Below, piece after piece: positions 7,707 through 16,800 of a stretch of DNA of 27,811 nt. The notes below the pieces were generated by a model, which saw nothing but the letters and a program-made list of their open reading frames with translations, was not told the origin of the DNA and ran no database searches. The DNA comes from JBBRLA01 sp038231615 (GTDB lineage Bacteria; Myxococcota_A; Polyangia; Palsa-1104; JAEUJZ01): contig JBBRLA010000015.1 of NCBI GenBank assembly GCA_038231615.1, positions 1-27,811 on the forward strand. Direction: 5' to 3'. Within the stretch, counting starts at the first letter, position 1. The number at the start of each line of letters is the position of its first letter. The position numbers were made by a program, and so were the translations under genes.

Positions 7707-8330
7707 TCAGGGACTCTTTTTCGTCCCGCCATCGGTCATGTCCCGCAGCACATCCAGGCGGAACGATCGCTTGCCGCGGGCGATGGCGTCGCGGCGACGC
7801 CCCGATGGGGGTAGCGGAAGCTTTACCCCTTGGGCATCGGCCCGCGCCAGCTCGCGGCGGCGGACGATCAGCTTGCGCCGCCGCTCGCGATCGCGCAGCC
7901 AGTGGCCGGCCAGGTGCAGGGCGTAGCGGCGTTCCCGTCGCGGCAGGCCCAGATCCGCGGGCAGGTTGGCCTCGGCCTCGACCTGCCGGTAGGCCAGCAG
8001 CGCCTCGCGGATGGCCATCCCCTGCTCATACAAGAAGGCGTCCCGCGCCCGCCCCGCCAAAAGCGCCAGTTGATCGGCCACCCGGCGCCACATCGTCGCC
8101 CTCCCCTGCCGTGCCGAAAGATCGGCGCCGTTTACGGGGACATCCGGGAAAAGCTGCGGCGCATCGTGCAAGGCCCCGGCGACCTCGCCCACAAAGAGCG
8201 GCGCGGTGTCGAAAAGATACGCGCCCAGGAGCACGCGGTCCTCCGCGGACAGCTGAAACGAGAGGATGCCCTGCGTGGCGGGCCACAGAGACTCGGCATA
8301 GTCGTGGATCTGCTTGATGGGGATGGACAT
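7707..8330 (-). CDS. Arg-rich protein of unknown function (207 aa)
   Basis: I start it at ATG 8330 (MSIPIKQIHDYAESLWPATQ). The frame is open further upstream to 8726, but residues there are Pro/Arg/Gly-rich and have no protein-like pattern. The first half contains a probable helical domain (LSAEDRVLLGAYLFDTAPLF), and the second half is rich in Arg and Lys (RRERRYALHLAGHWLRDRER, then a KLIVRRREL run). This suggests a cytoplasmic protein that binds nucleic acid or an acidic partner, but no known domain is evident. There is no signal peptide or membrane segment. The overlapping plus-strand frames (for example one from about 7830 to 8741) look like shadows. The gene is the last one before the divergent T6SS operon and may be independent of it. 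Confidence 0.65.
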   Translation of the reverse strand: MSIPIKQIHDYAESLWPATQGILSFQLSAEDRVLLGAYLFDTAPLFVGEVAGALHDAPQLFPDVPVNGADLSARQGRATMWRRVADQLALLAGRARDAFLYEQGMAIREALLAYRQVEAEANLPADLGLPRRERRYALHLAGHWLRDRERRRKLIVRRRELARADAQGVKLPLPPSGRRRDAIARGKRSFRLDVLRDMTDGGTKKSP

Positions 8331-8729
8331 GCGGTTCACATCGGCGCGGTTCGCCGCCAACTGAAGGGGGGTGGAGCAACCCAGGTCGGGCGGGACGGCA
8401 GGGAGACAGGGCCGGTGGGGGGATCCGGGTGGGGCCAAAGGACGCCGCGGGTGGCCCTTTGGGGGGACTCGGATGGGCCTTCTGCCGGACCCACCGGGTC
8501 GCGCCGTGTAGGACCCGGCGGCAGGCGAGTCATTCCTGTAGGTGGCGGCAAAGAATTCGGGCGCAGCGTCACGATATACGTGTCCGGCCGCGACCTTGTG
8601 CCGGTCGATCGCGGCGCGGCACAAAGCCCCCGCATCTATGATGACACGGCCTACGGGGTCAAACACGAAGGATGGCCGGCGCATTTGCCGTGCCGTCCCC
8701 ACCCGCTCCACCCTGACCTTGATCACCCG

Positions 8730-8789
8730 TTGATAAAGTAAGAACGCTTAATAATTCCTATTCCACTGGATGAGATCGCAGGTTACAAT
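8730..8789 (+). promoter_or_regulatory. Candidate sigma-70-type promoter region for the T6SS operon
   Basis: TACAAT at 8784-8789 matches five of six bases of a -10 box, and the preceding 30 bases are AT-rich. No good -35 element is present at 16-18 bases, so the exact promoter is uncertain. It would leave a leader of about 185 bases before tssK. Confidence 0.25.
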
Positions 8790-8851
8790 CGACGTGGTGC
8801 ACTTCCCTGATGCCAATGCCCGGGGAGACCCACTGGAGGCCAAAGACCCTA

Positions 8852-8876
8852 AAACGTACGCCCGTACCGTGCGTTT
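8852..8876. promoter_or_regulatory. Imperfect dyad in the leader of tssK, possible operator or RNA hairpin
   Basis: AAACGTACG (8852-8860) and CGTGCGTTT (8868-8876) are inverted with one mismatch (a G-U pair in RNA), separated by seven bases. The core also contains two GTAC tetramers. Function is inferred from position only. Confidence 0.35.
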
Positions 8877-8968
8877 CGTGACGTAGCCACGCGTCCTCTC
8901 TCCCGGCACCCGCGGTGTGGTCAGGCTCTCTCTGCGAATGCCTTGTTGCGATGCGATTTCCGGAGCCC

Positions 8969-8975
8969 GAGGTGG
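8969..8975 (+). promoter_or_regulatory. Strong ribosome binding site of tssK
   Basis: GAGGTGG ends four bases before ATG 8980 and fixes the start there; the upstream in-frame alternative at 8917 would place it inside the gene. Confidence 0.7.
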
Positions 8976-8979
8976 ACCC

Positions 8980-10320
8980 ATGACCCGCGCCGATGAACTT
9001 CCAGCGCCGATCCAGTGGCATGAGGGGATGTTGCTGGCGCCACAGCACTTCCAGCAGCTTTGCCAGAGGTCCGAGCGCCTCCTACATTATCATCTCGCGC
9101 AGCTTTCACCCCATCATTATGGGGTCGTCCGCCTGCGCATCGACACCGCGCGCCTTTATGAGGGCAACCTCCGCGTCCTCGAACTGGAAGCCATCCTCCC
9201 AGACGGCCTGGTGGTGTCCCACGTCCCCTCCGAGGACGGCGACCTCCAGGTGGACGTGAAGCCGTTTCTCGATCTGGCCAAGCAGGGCGCGGTCCCGGTG
9301 TACCTGGCCATCCCCGGGGAGCGTCCCCCGGGCACCAAGGCCGACGGCGACCTGGGGCGCTATCGCTCGGTGATCGGGCAGCCGGTGGTGGACGAGGGCA
9401 CCGGCGAACGCCCGATCCCGATTCCGCGCCAAAGACCGCGCATCCGCCTCCTGAGCGGCCCGGAGGCCCCGCCGGCCCGCTTCACCGCCATGCCGATCAT
9501 GGCCGTGCGCTACAAGAACGGCGCCTTCGTCACCGCAGACTACATCCCGCCCATGGTCCAGGTGCCCACCGATTTTCCCCTCGGCGAACTGTGCGCGCAG
9601 GTCAGCCGCCGGGTGCGCGAAAAGGGCAAGTACCTGGTGGAGATCATCCGCTCCCCGGCGATCACCACCAAGGCCGAGGTGGTTGAAGAAAACAAGCGCC
9701 TTCTGTCATACCTCATGGCCAACCTGCCGCCCTTCGAGGCGCTGCTGGCCACCGGTATGGCGCATCCCTTCGCCCTGTATACCGCGTTGTGCGGCCTTTC
9801 GGGAACCATCACCGCCATCGGATCGCAGCTCATCCCGCCGGTGTTCTCGGCCTACGATCACAACGACATCCGCCGTTCGTTCAACGAGGTGTGCGAATTC
9901 CTCTATCGCACCATGGACGAGGGCATCTCCGAGGCGTTCACCTCCATCCCTTTCAAGTTCGACGCGGGCGTGTTCGGCCTCAACTTCGAACGGGAGTGGA
10001 GTACCCGTGTGCTCATCGTCGGGGTCAAGGCGCCGCCGGGGATGTCGGATCAGGCCCTCACCGACTGGATGGCCAGCAGCCTGATCGGCACCACCAGCCG
10101 GTTCAAGGTACTGCGAGAGCGGCGCCTCCTGGGCGCGCCCCGGGTGCCCATCGATCGCTACGAGGGGCTGGTCGCCACGCGGGGCACGCTGCTCTACACC
10201 CTGAAGGCGGAGCCCGAGTTCATCGTCCCCAACGAGACCCTCCTCATCGGCAATGCAGTGGACAAGCAGGGGGTGCCGCGGCCGGCAGAAATGTTCCTCT
10301 ATGTCGCCAACAAGGGTTGA
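8980..10320 (+). CDS. tssK: Type VI secretion baseplate protein TssK
   Basis: 446 residues, the usual length for TssK. The N-terminus PIQWHEGMLLAPQHFQQ is the family hallmark. Later motifs such as MANLPPFEALLATGMAHPFA and the C-terminal PNETLLIGNAV/AEMFLYVANKG also fit. TssK is the cytoplasmic trimer that links the TssE-F-G baseplate wedges to the TssL-TssM membrane complex. The start at 8980 is supported by the GAGGTGG ribosome site. It is the first gene of the plus-strand T6SS unit, and tssL follows after 15 bases. No truncation or frameshift is seen. Confidence 0.96.
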   Translation: MTRADELPAPIQWHEGMLLAPQHFQQLCQRSERLLHYHLAQLSPHHYGVVRLRIDTARLYEGNLRVLELEAILPDGLVVSHVPSEDGDLQVDVKPFLDLAKQGAVPVYLAIPGERPPGTKADGDLGRYRSVIGQPVVDEGTGERPIPIPRQRPRIRLLSGPEAPPARFTAMPIMAVRYKNGAFVTADYIPPMVQVPTDFPLGELCAQVSRRVREKGKYLVEIIRSPAITTKAEVVEENKRLLSYLMANLPPFEALLATGMAHPFALYTALCGLSGTITAIGSQLIPPVFSAYDHNDIRRSFNEVCEFLYRTMDEGISEAFTSIPFKFDAGVFGLNFEREWSTRVLIVGVKAPPGMSDQALTDWMASSLIGTTSRFKVLRERRLLGAPRVPIDRYEGLVATRGTLLYTLKAEPEFIVPNETLLIGNAVDKQGVPRPAEMFLYVANKG

Positions 10321-10335
10321 CAAGGCGACCGAGCG

Positions 10336-11217
10336 ATGAGCAACCAGCCCTTCGAACGCTACTACGTACTGGAGCAGTTCCGCGAGTTCTACGCGGTGGT
10401 GCTCCGGTACAAGCAGGAGATCGAAGCGCCGCTGGGCAAGGGGCCGCCGCCGCCGCCGCCCAATGACGACGCACCCGCAGACGACATCGCCGATCTGGAA
10501 CCCGACGAGGACGGCGAGACCCAGGCGAATGTGATCCGCTCGGAGTTGTCCGCCCTGGTCCAGCGCCAGGCGCAGGGGGTGCTGCGGCGCGGCGACGAGC
10601 GCGAACAGAAGCGCTTCCGCGAGGTGCAGTACGTCATGGCCGCCATGGCCGACGAGGTGTTCCTGAACCTTTCTTGGCTGGGGAAGGACTATTGGGAGGG
10701 CAACCTCCTGGAAGATGAGTTCTTCCATACCCATGACGCCGGCTCCCGCTTCTTCGTGAATTTGGAGGAGATCCTGCGCCACCGGGACCCCACCAAGGCG
10801 GAAGTGGCGGCGGTGTACCTTTTGGCGCTGTCCCTGGGGTTTCGCGGTCAGCACCAGGACATCGAGGGGCAGGCCCGGCTGGAGCACTTTCGCTTACAAC
10901 TTTTCGCCAGCCTCTTTCAGCGCAACCCCGGGCTTTCGGACGATGCCCAGCTCTTTTCTCAATCCTACGCGCACACGCTGGCTGGCAAGCCGGTGCAGTG
11001 GCTGCCGCTCTTGCGGCCCTGGCTGGCGGCGATCGGTGCGGTGGCGCTCATCTACGTGGCCATCTCCCACGCGATCTGGGTCCATGAATCGGACAAGGTG
11101 ACACGCATCGTGGACCGCATCCACGATCGCTCCGGCCAGGGGTCGAACCCACCCGCTGATGATGATGTCGTTGGCGTCGAGCCGCCGCCACAGGGCGAAA
11201 GGGGAAAGCCCCGATGA
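10336..11217 (+). CDS. tssL: Type VI secretion inner-membrane protein TssL (DotU family)
   Basis: 293 residues. The DotU core is clear: YVMAAMADEVFLNLSW, then YWEGNLLEDEFFHTHDAGSR, FFVNLEEILR, and LLALSLGFRGQH. A single membrane segment lies near residues 227-248 (PLLRPWLAAIGAVALIYVAI), as expected for this C-tail-anchored protein. TssL joins TssM in the inner membrane and recruits TssK in the cytoplasm. An extra low-complexity stretch after residue 36 (a run of six Pro, then Asp/Ala-rich) separates the first helix from the core. The periplasmic tail of about 44 residues carries no OmpA-like or other peptidoglycan-binding domain. Its TGA overlaps the ATG of the next gene (ATGA), a sign of translational coupling. 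Confidence 0.95.
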   Translation: MSNQPFERYYVLEQFREFYAVVLRYKQEIEAPLGKGPPPPPPNDDAPADDIADLEPDEDGETQANVIRSELSALVQRQAQGVLRRGDEREQKRFREVQYVMAAMADEVFLNLSWLGKDYWEGNLLEDEFFHTHDAGSRFFVNLEEILRHRDPTKAEVAAVYLLALSLGFRGQHQDIEGQARLEHFRLQLFASLFQRNPGLSDDAQLFSQSYAHTLAGKPVQWLPLLRPWLAAIGAVALIYVAISHAIWVHESDKVTRIVDRIHDRSGQGSNPPADDDVVGVEPPPQGERGKPR

Positions 11218-12389
11218 TCCGTCACCGCAAAAAGGCGCTCCTGGCCCTCTTGCTGCTGCTCGCCTGCCTCCCCTGCCCCGCCGGGGCCGAGGAGACCGCC
11301 GATGGGCACGAGGAGGAGGGCGCGCGCCTGTACCAGGACAAGGAATATGAACGCGCCATCAAGGAGTTTCAGGCGGCCTACAGCCTGACCCCGCAGCCGC
11401 GCTTTCTTTTCAACATCGGCCAGTCCTACCGCCGCCTGGGCCTCTCGCAGGAGGCGATGGACTTCTACGAACGCTACCTGCAGGAGGAGCCCCACCCGGA
11501 CCCGACCATCAAGGCCGATCTGAAGGTCTACATTGCCCAGGCCCAGGCGGCGCAGGGGATCGCGCAGAAGAGGCAACCCGGTGACGGAACGCCAGAGCCG
11601 CCGCCGCCGCTGGTGGCGGATGAGGTCATCGACGCGGAGGAACTCTTCGACCAGGCGGTCAAGGAGTTCAAGGCAGGCAACATCGCGGTGTCCACCGATC
11701 TGTTGAACCAGCTCAGGGACGTGTACGCCCAGCGGCACGATCCGCTGATCCTTTATTACTTCGGGCAAGCTTACGAAAAGATGGGCAAAAAGAAGGAGGC
11801 GCTGGAAGCCTACGAACGCTACATCGGCGCCGAACCGAAGGACCAACAGCGGCGCACACAGGCGGCGGCGCGGGTCGCGGCCTTGACCCCGGCCCCGCCG
11901 GGGCAGAAGTTCCTGTGGCCCAGCCTGGGCTTCGGCATACTTGGCATCGGCGGCGTGGTCACGGGGATCGTCTTTTTCACCCAGGCCAGCGCCAACTTCG
12001 ACAGCTACGCGAAACCCGGCACCGAGGCGGACAAGCGCGGCCTGCGGGACAACGGGAACAACCTGGGCCTGGGGTCGGTGATCGGATACTCGGTGGGCGG
12101 GGCCTTCCTGGCCGGCGCCGCGGTGTTCTTGACGGTGGCGCTGGTGAAGGGGGTCAAGTCGCGACCTCTTTCACTGCCCAAGGGGGAGTTCCGAGACGGC
12201 GGGACGGCGGGCCTCTACCGCTACCGCGCCCCGCTTCTGGGTCTGCCCGGGGGTCTTTTCGCCGGGCCCCAAAACGATGGCCTGGGCCGGGTTGCGCCGG
12301 GCCCCCTGTCGGGCGGCGGGCGCGCCATGAGCCTTTCCCTTTCCCCGCTGCCTGGCGGCGGCGCGGTCCTGTGGCAAGGAGCCTTCTGA
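11214..12389 (+). CDS. TPR-repeat protein with signal peptide and two C-terminal membrane segments, T6SS-associated
   Basis: 391 residues. The N-terminus is a signal sequence (KKALLALLLLLACLPCPAGA). Two TPR blocks follow: one around residues 32-90 (GARLYQDKEYERAIKEFQAA, RFLFNIGQSYRRLGLSQEAM) and one around 142-215 (LFDQAVKEFKAGNIAV, LYYFGQAYEKMGKKKEALEA). Two hydrophobic segments lie at about 233-257 and 289-311. The TPR part is therefore probably periplasmic, anchored by a hairpin in the membrane. This layout is common in myxobacterial envelope proteins, but it is not a core T6SS component. The last 80 residues are Gly/Pro/Leu-rich low complexity. Stop-start overlaps with tssL and with the following lipoprotein gene argue that it works with the secretion machine, perhaps as a scaffold. 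That role is inference. Confidence 0.85.
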   Translation: MIRHRKKALLALLLLLACLPCPAGAEETADGHEEEGARLYQDKEYERAIKEFQAAYSLTPQPRFLFNIGQSYRRLGLSQEAMDFYERYLQEEPHPDPTIKADLKVYIAQAQAAQGIAQKRQPGDGTPEPPPPLVADEVIDAEELFDQAVKEFKAGNIAVSTDLLNQLRDVYAQRHDPLILYYFGQAYEKMGKKKEALEAYERYIGAEPKDQQRRTQAAARVAALTPAPPGQKFLWPSLGFGILGIGGVVTGIVFFTQASANFDSYAKPGTEADKRGLRDNGNNLGLGSVIGYSVGGAFLAGAAVFLTVALVKGVKSRPLSLPKGEFRDGGTAGLYRYRAPLLGLPGGLFAGPQNDGLGRVAPGPLSGGGRAMSLSLSPLPGGGAVLWQGAF

Positions 12390-13837
12390 TGAGGTCTTCA
12401 CCTACCCATATTCCGCAGTCGGCGGTGGTCATCATGATTGCGCTGGCCTTGCAAGTCTCTTCATGCACGCTGACCATGGACTACGACCAGTGCATGGTGG
12501 ACAGCGACTGCCCAGCCGATCCGGCGACGCCGACGCCCCAGTTTTGCACCTCGGACCACATATGCATCAACGCCACCCCGGTGGAACGGCTTTGTACCCA
12601 GACCTACCCCGCCAGTCCATCCCCCAACGCAATTCAGTTCGGGGCGCTGCTGAACCTGCCCAAAACCGGTCCCAGCGATCAGGGGCGGTTGCAGGCGATG
12701 CAGCTGGCCATTGACGAGATCAACGATCTGGCCAGCCTGAACGTAGTGCGCCCGGTGGCGGTACACATCTGCGACACCTCCGGGGCCGCCGTGGACGCCC
12801 CCAACTCGATGCGGCTTTTGGCCACCAACTTCAACGTGGCCGGAGTTCTGGGGCCGACCACCGATGACGCCTTCCAGTCCGTGATCGGGGTCGCTGCGGC
12901 GGTGCAGGTGCCGCTGGTCTCGCCCTCGGTGACCGGGTTGGCGGTGGCGATGTTGCCGGGACAGGGCTTCGCCTATCGAATGGTCCCGGTGGACGTGCTG
13001 CAGGCGCCTTCGATGGCGCAGGTGGTGACCGATCAGAAACAGGTGACGCTGGTGCTGGTCACCAACAGCTATGGGGAGGATGTCTCCCAGGCGTTCCAGA
13101 CCGCGTGGTTCGGCAAGAACATCACCAACCAGATGAAGCTCTCGACCTTCAACTACATCCCGAACCGGCCCGACGCGGTCAAGTCCATCGCCGGCCGCAT
13201 CCTGGGGTCCAGCCCGGACTTCGTGGTGCTGGTCCCGGGGGACGACGGCGCCGACTTCGTGGCCCAGCTCCAGGGCCTGCCCATCGTCCCCGGAGACAGC
13301 ACCCGCACCACGCAGATTATCCTGAGCGACAGCGCGCACAACACAGCCCTGCTGGATCTGGCCAAGACGGCCAAGCCGACCGACCCCAACGACAAGCTCA
13401 CCCAGCATCTGTCGCGCATCCAGGGCTTCGGGCCCCTGACCTTCGGCGCCGCCGGCGCGGTCAGCCAGTTCAAGACCTCCTACGCGGCGCGGTTTCCGCT
13501 GTACCCGCTGGATGGGGACATCTTCATCGCCTACACCTATGACGCCTTCTACACCCTGGCGGTGGCCGCGGGGAACCTGAAGAAGGACAATGCCACCCCC
13601 GGGGTCGACGTGGCCAACATCCTGCGCCTGATGACCGGCAGCAAGACCCTCTTGCAGATCGGCCCGGCGGCATACAATGGGACGGTGCGCACGGTGGGCA
13701 GCGGCATGCCCTTTACCCTTTCGGGCATCACCGGCACCATCGGTTTCAACGAGAACGGCGATCGCAACCCCACGCAGCTCGAAAAGTGGACCCTCAACCC
13801 CGCGAAGGGCGCTTTCACCAGCGCACCGTTGCAGTAG
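12389..13837 (+). CDS. Periplasmic-binding-protein-like lipoprotein, T6SS-associated
   Basis: 482 residues from ATG 12389, which overlaps the previous TGA (ATGA). The frame is open further upstream, but that part overlaps the TPR gene. The signal ends in VSSC, a good lipobox, with Cys at about residue 27. Next is a Cys-rich knot (YDQCMVDSDCPADP, QFCTSDHICI, ERLC) of a kind often seen at the base of myxobacterial lipoproteins. The rest is a type I periplasmic-binding fold as in Leu/Ile/Val-binding proteins: IQFGALLNLPKTGPSDQGR, AMQLAIDEIN, VAGVLGPTTDDAF, VPLVSPSVTG, VTLVLVTNSYGEDV, DGDIFIAYTYDAFY. No ABC permease or ATPase is nearby, so transport is unlikely. Its place between tssL and tssM and its lipid anchor suggest an envelope role with the T6SS. 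Confidence 0.88.
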   Translation: MRSSPTHIPQSAVVIMIALALQVSSCTLTMDYDQCMVDSDCPADPATPTPQFCTSDHICINATPVERLCTQTYPASPSPNAIQFGALLNLPKTGPSDQGRLQAMQLAIDEINDLASLNVVRPVAVHICDTSGAAVDAPNSMRLLATNFNVAGVLGPTTDDAFQSVIGVAAAVQVPLVSPSVTGLAVAMLPGQGFAYRMVPVDVLQAPSMAQVVTDQKQVTLVLVTNSYGEDVSQAFQTAWFGKNITNQMKLSTFNYIPNRPDAVKSIAGRILGSSPDFVVLVPGDDGADFVAQLQGLPIVPGDSTRTTQIILSDSAHNTALLDLAKTAKPTDPNDKLTQHLSRIQGFGPLTFGAAGAVSQFKTSYAARFPLYPLDGDIFIAYTYDAFYTLAVAAGNLKKDNATPGVDVANILRLMTGSKTLLQIGPAAYNGTVRTVGSGMPFTLSGITGTIGFNENGDRNPTQLEKWTLNPAKGAFTSAPLQ

Positions 13838-13854
13838 GGCATGGGAATACGGGA

Positions 13855-16800
13855 ATGAGCCTGCCAGTGCGCATCCTCATCATCGTCGCCGTGATCTTGG
13901 GCGCCGCCCTGCTCCTGTTTTTGGGGTATGTGGGCTATCGCTTCTGGAAGGTGCGGAAGGAAAAGGAGGAACGCGAGGCCGAGGCCCCGCCGGAGGTGCA
14001 AAATCGCCCCGAAGAGGTGGAACGGCTGCGCCACCTGGGCACCCGCCGCACGCGCCTGCGCCAGCTCTTCACCGCCGAACTGCGCCGCCTGAAGCAGAAC
14101 TCCACCGGCAGCGACTACCGCTACCGGGTGCCCTGGTGCCTGGTGCTGGGCGGCACCGGGGTCGGGCAAAGCACCGCGCTGGCCAACACCGGTATGCACT
14201 CCCCCTTCGTCAGCGATGACGAGGCGCTCTCGCAAGAGGCGGGCTGCCACTTCTGGTACTTCGACAAAGGCATCGCCATCGACGTCGACGGCGTCAACCT
14301 GGGGGATGAGACGACCTTCGGCGCGGTGCTCCAGCTTCTGCGCCGCGAGCGGCCCAAGCGGCCCCTGGACAGCCTGATCTTGTTGATTCCGGCCACCGAC
14401 CTTTCGGGGCCCGGCAAGCTCGACCCCGAGGTCCTGAAGGAAAAGGCCGAGGATCTATATCAGCGCCTGCAACAGTTGCAGAAGGCGCTGTCGATCCGGG
14501 TGCCGGTGTACGTGCTGATCAGCAAGGCCGACAAGATCCCCGGCTTCATCGAATACTGCGGGGCGCTTTCCGCCGCGCACCGGGAGCAGATCTTCGGCTG
14601 GTCCAGCCCCCACGAGCCGGAGGTGCCCTACGCCAGCGCATGGGTCGACGAGGCCTTCGGCAGCCTGTACCTGACCGAGAGCCTGATGCAGGTCGACCTG
14701 CTGGCGGCCGGGAAGATCAGTACCCAGGAGCGGGACGCGGCGTTCCTTTTTCCGCGCAACGTGCTGGCCCTGGCCGAGTCGACGCGGGTGTTTCTGGACC
14801 AGCTGTTTAAATCCAGCGTCTACAACGAACCCAGCCTTTTCCGCGGGGTCTATTTCTGCGGCGACGTCACCGTCGAAGGAGTGATGGCGCGGGCGTCGGC
14901 CGACAGAGACGGCGAGGGGGCCAAGCACCCAAGCTTCCTGCATCATCTGCTGTCGCGGAAGATCTTCCCGGAGCACGGGCTGGCGCGGCCGTTGTCCCGC
15001 AGCCTGGCGTCGGGCAGCGTCATGGTGGCGGCGGCCAAGTGGGGCATCGCCGCGGCGGTGGTGCTGAGCATCGTCTTGCTCTCGTCAAGCTTCTCCGGCC
15101 TGGAGAAGGACAGCAACGCCATCGTCGAGTTCCTCGACCGCATCCCCAATGACGGCGAGGCCGGCGCACCGGATCGGGAACGCTATGCCCGGCGGGCGCA
15201 GGTGCTGCTCGGGGCGATGGGCAACGTCTCGACCAGCAAGCTGGCCCGCTTCCGCGTGCCGACCTCATGGTTCAGCTCCGTGGACGATCAGGTGCGGCAA
15301 CTGATGCGCGACTCGTTCGAGTCGGTGGTGCTGTCAGGGCTGCACTACGGCCTGGAGTACAAGGCGCGGCAGCTTTTCGGCATCGACGTGGACAGCACCA
15401 CGGCGCCGGCCGCCCCGGGCGCGGCAAAAAGCGGCGCGGGCGCGGCAAAAAACCCGCAGGCGGTCCCCCGCAAGGGCCCGGAAGATCCCTATCCCGAGGC
15501 GCCGGAGGAGCAGGAAGACGTCAAGAAGTCCCCGGCACTACCCAAGGTGGTCTCGCTGCCCAACATGCCGGAGTATCAGGACCTGCGGGCGATGGCGGCG
15601 ACCTTCTCGGAATTCTCCCGCTACGTGGAACTGTACAACAACCTGGGGACCGCCCGGCGCAAGCGCATGGACACGGTCGGCCCGCTGGTCAAATACGTAT
15701 TCCAGACGGACCTGGGGGATGTCTTTACGCAGAACAGCTCATTCTTCGAGAACGCGCTGGCCTCGGCCACCTACAAGCCCTTCGACATGGTGGTGGTCAC
15801 CCCCAAGGTGCGCGACCGGGCGCTGGCGGTCGACCGGGCGCTGAGCCGCCGGCTCTTTGTCGAAAACCCCATCGAGCTGGAACTATCCGAGATCGGCCGG
15901 CACATCTCGCGCCTGAAGTCGGAAAGCGAGTGGGGCGGCGCCGACCTGATGACGCTGATCCACCTGCGCGATGTGATCCTGAAACTGGAACGGGACCTGG
16001 ACCGGCAGGAGATGGCCTGGCTGGCCAAGGACAACCTGGACCTGGGCGAGCCCTACCGCGAGATGATCGCCTCCCTGTCGGGCCTGGCCGCGGGGACCGC
16101 GATGACCGACGACCTGCGCGAGGAGTGGCGCGGCGCGTTCAAGCAGCTCAAGCGCAAGCTTTTTGAGCACCAGCTTCCGGTGATGGGGGCGCTGCTGCTG
16201 AAGGACACCGACAAGGGGAAGCTGGAAGTAGCGCCGCCGCTTTTGGCCCTGCGCACCTCGCTGGATGGGTTTCTGAGCCAAAACTATGTGCAGATGGCGG
16301 GCGAGCGCGTCCCCTTCTCGAACCCGGATGGCAGCTACCGGGTCACCTGGAACGAGGACCTTTTGCGCCAGGCCATCGCCCTGTCGGATGCCTACGGGAG
16401 TTTTACCCGCGACCGCCTGGGGCAAACCTACGAGGTCATCCGCGATGGGGTGAAGAACACCGCCCTGGACCGCCTGGGGCGCAGCATGCCGAGTCTGGTC
16501 GGGCAGGCCCGCCGGGTCGAGCGCATCTCCCGACCTTCGGGGGACACCAAGTCGCTGGCGGACGAGGTGGTGGGCGAGGTGAACGACCTGAAGCGGGCCT
16601 CGGAGCTGTTGCGTCAGATCCTGGAGACCTACGATCGCCTGGGGCTGAAGTCCGCCAAGAGCGAACTTTACCAGCAGGTGCAAGAAGATACGCGGGAGAT
16701 CCTGCGGCGCCTGGATCTCTTGCTGGAGAAAGACGACACCTACCGCGTCGCGGCCAAGCTTTCGCAGTGGCGCGGAGCGCACCCGCCCCCGCTGGACGCC

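Larger units (their letters stand above)
8331..8979. other. Long intergenic region between divergent transcription units
   Basis: No frame here has convincing protein character. It holds a GC-rich part (about 8360-8500) with the inverted repeat CCAAAGG/CCTTTGG (8435-8441 and 8456-8462), an unusually AT-rich block (8728-8765) with TTGATA at 8730-8735 and AATAAT at 8750-8755, a -10-like TACAAT at 8784-8789, and a 9-base imperfect dyad at 8852-8876. No sigma-54 GG-N10-GC pattern was found. It probably carries the promoter of the T6SS operon and perhaps the promoter of the 207-aa gene. Confidence 0.45.

Noticed and set aside
7830..8741. Plus-strand frame of about 300 codons in the 207-aa gene and the adjacent gap
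   Set aside because: No recognisable domain and poor composition; it overlaps the minus-strand gene and the regulatory region.
8700..8979. Sigma-54 promoter before tssK
   Set aside because: GG and GC pairs were checked and none had the required ten-base spacing in a recognisable -24/-12 context.
12389..13837. The lipoprotein as a true TssJ
   Set aside because: TssJ is a small beta-sandwich lipoprotein of about 150-180 residues; this one is 482 residues with a binding-protein fold. Only a functional replacement is considered.
12389..13837. The lipoprotein as part of an amino-acid ABC transporter
   Set aside because: No permease or ATPase gene is nearby and the gene overlaps T6SS-linked neighbours.
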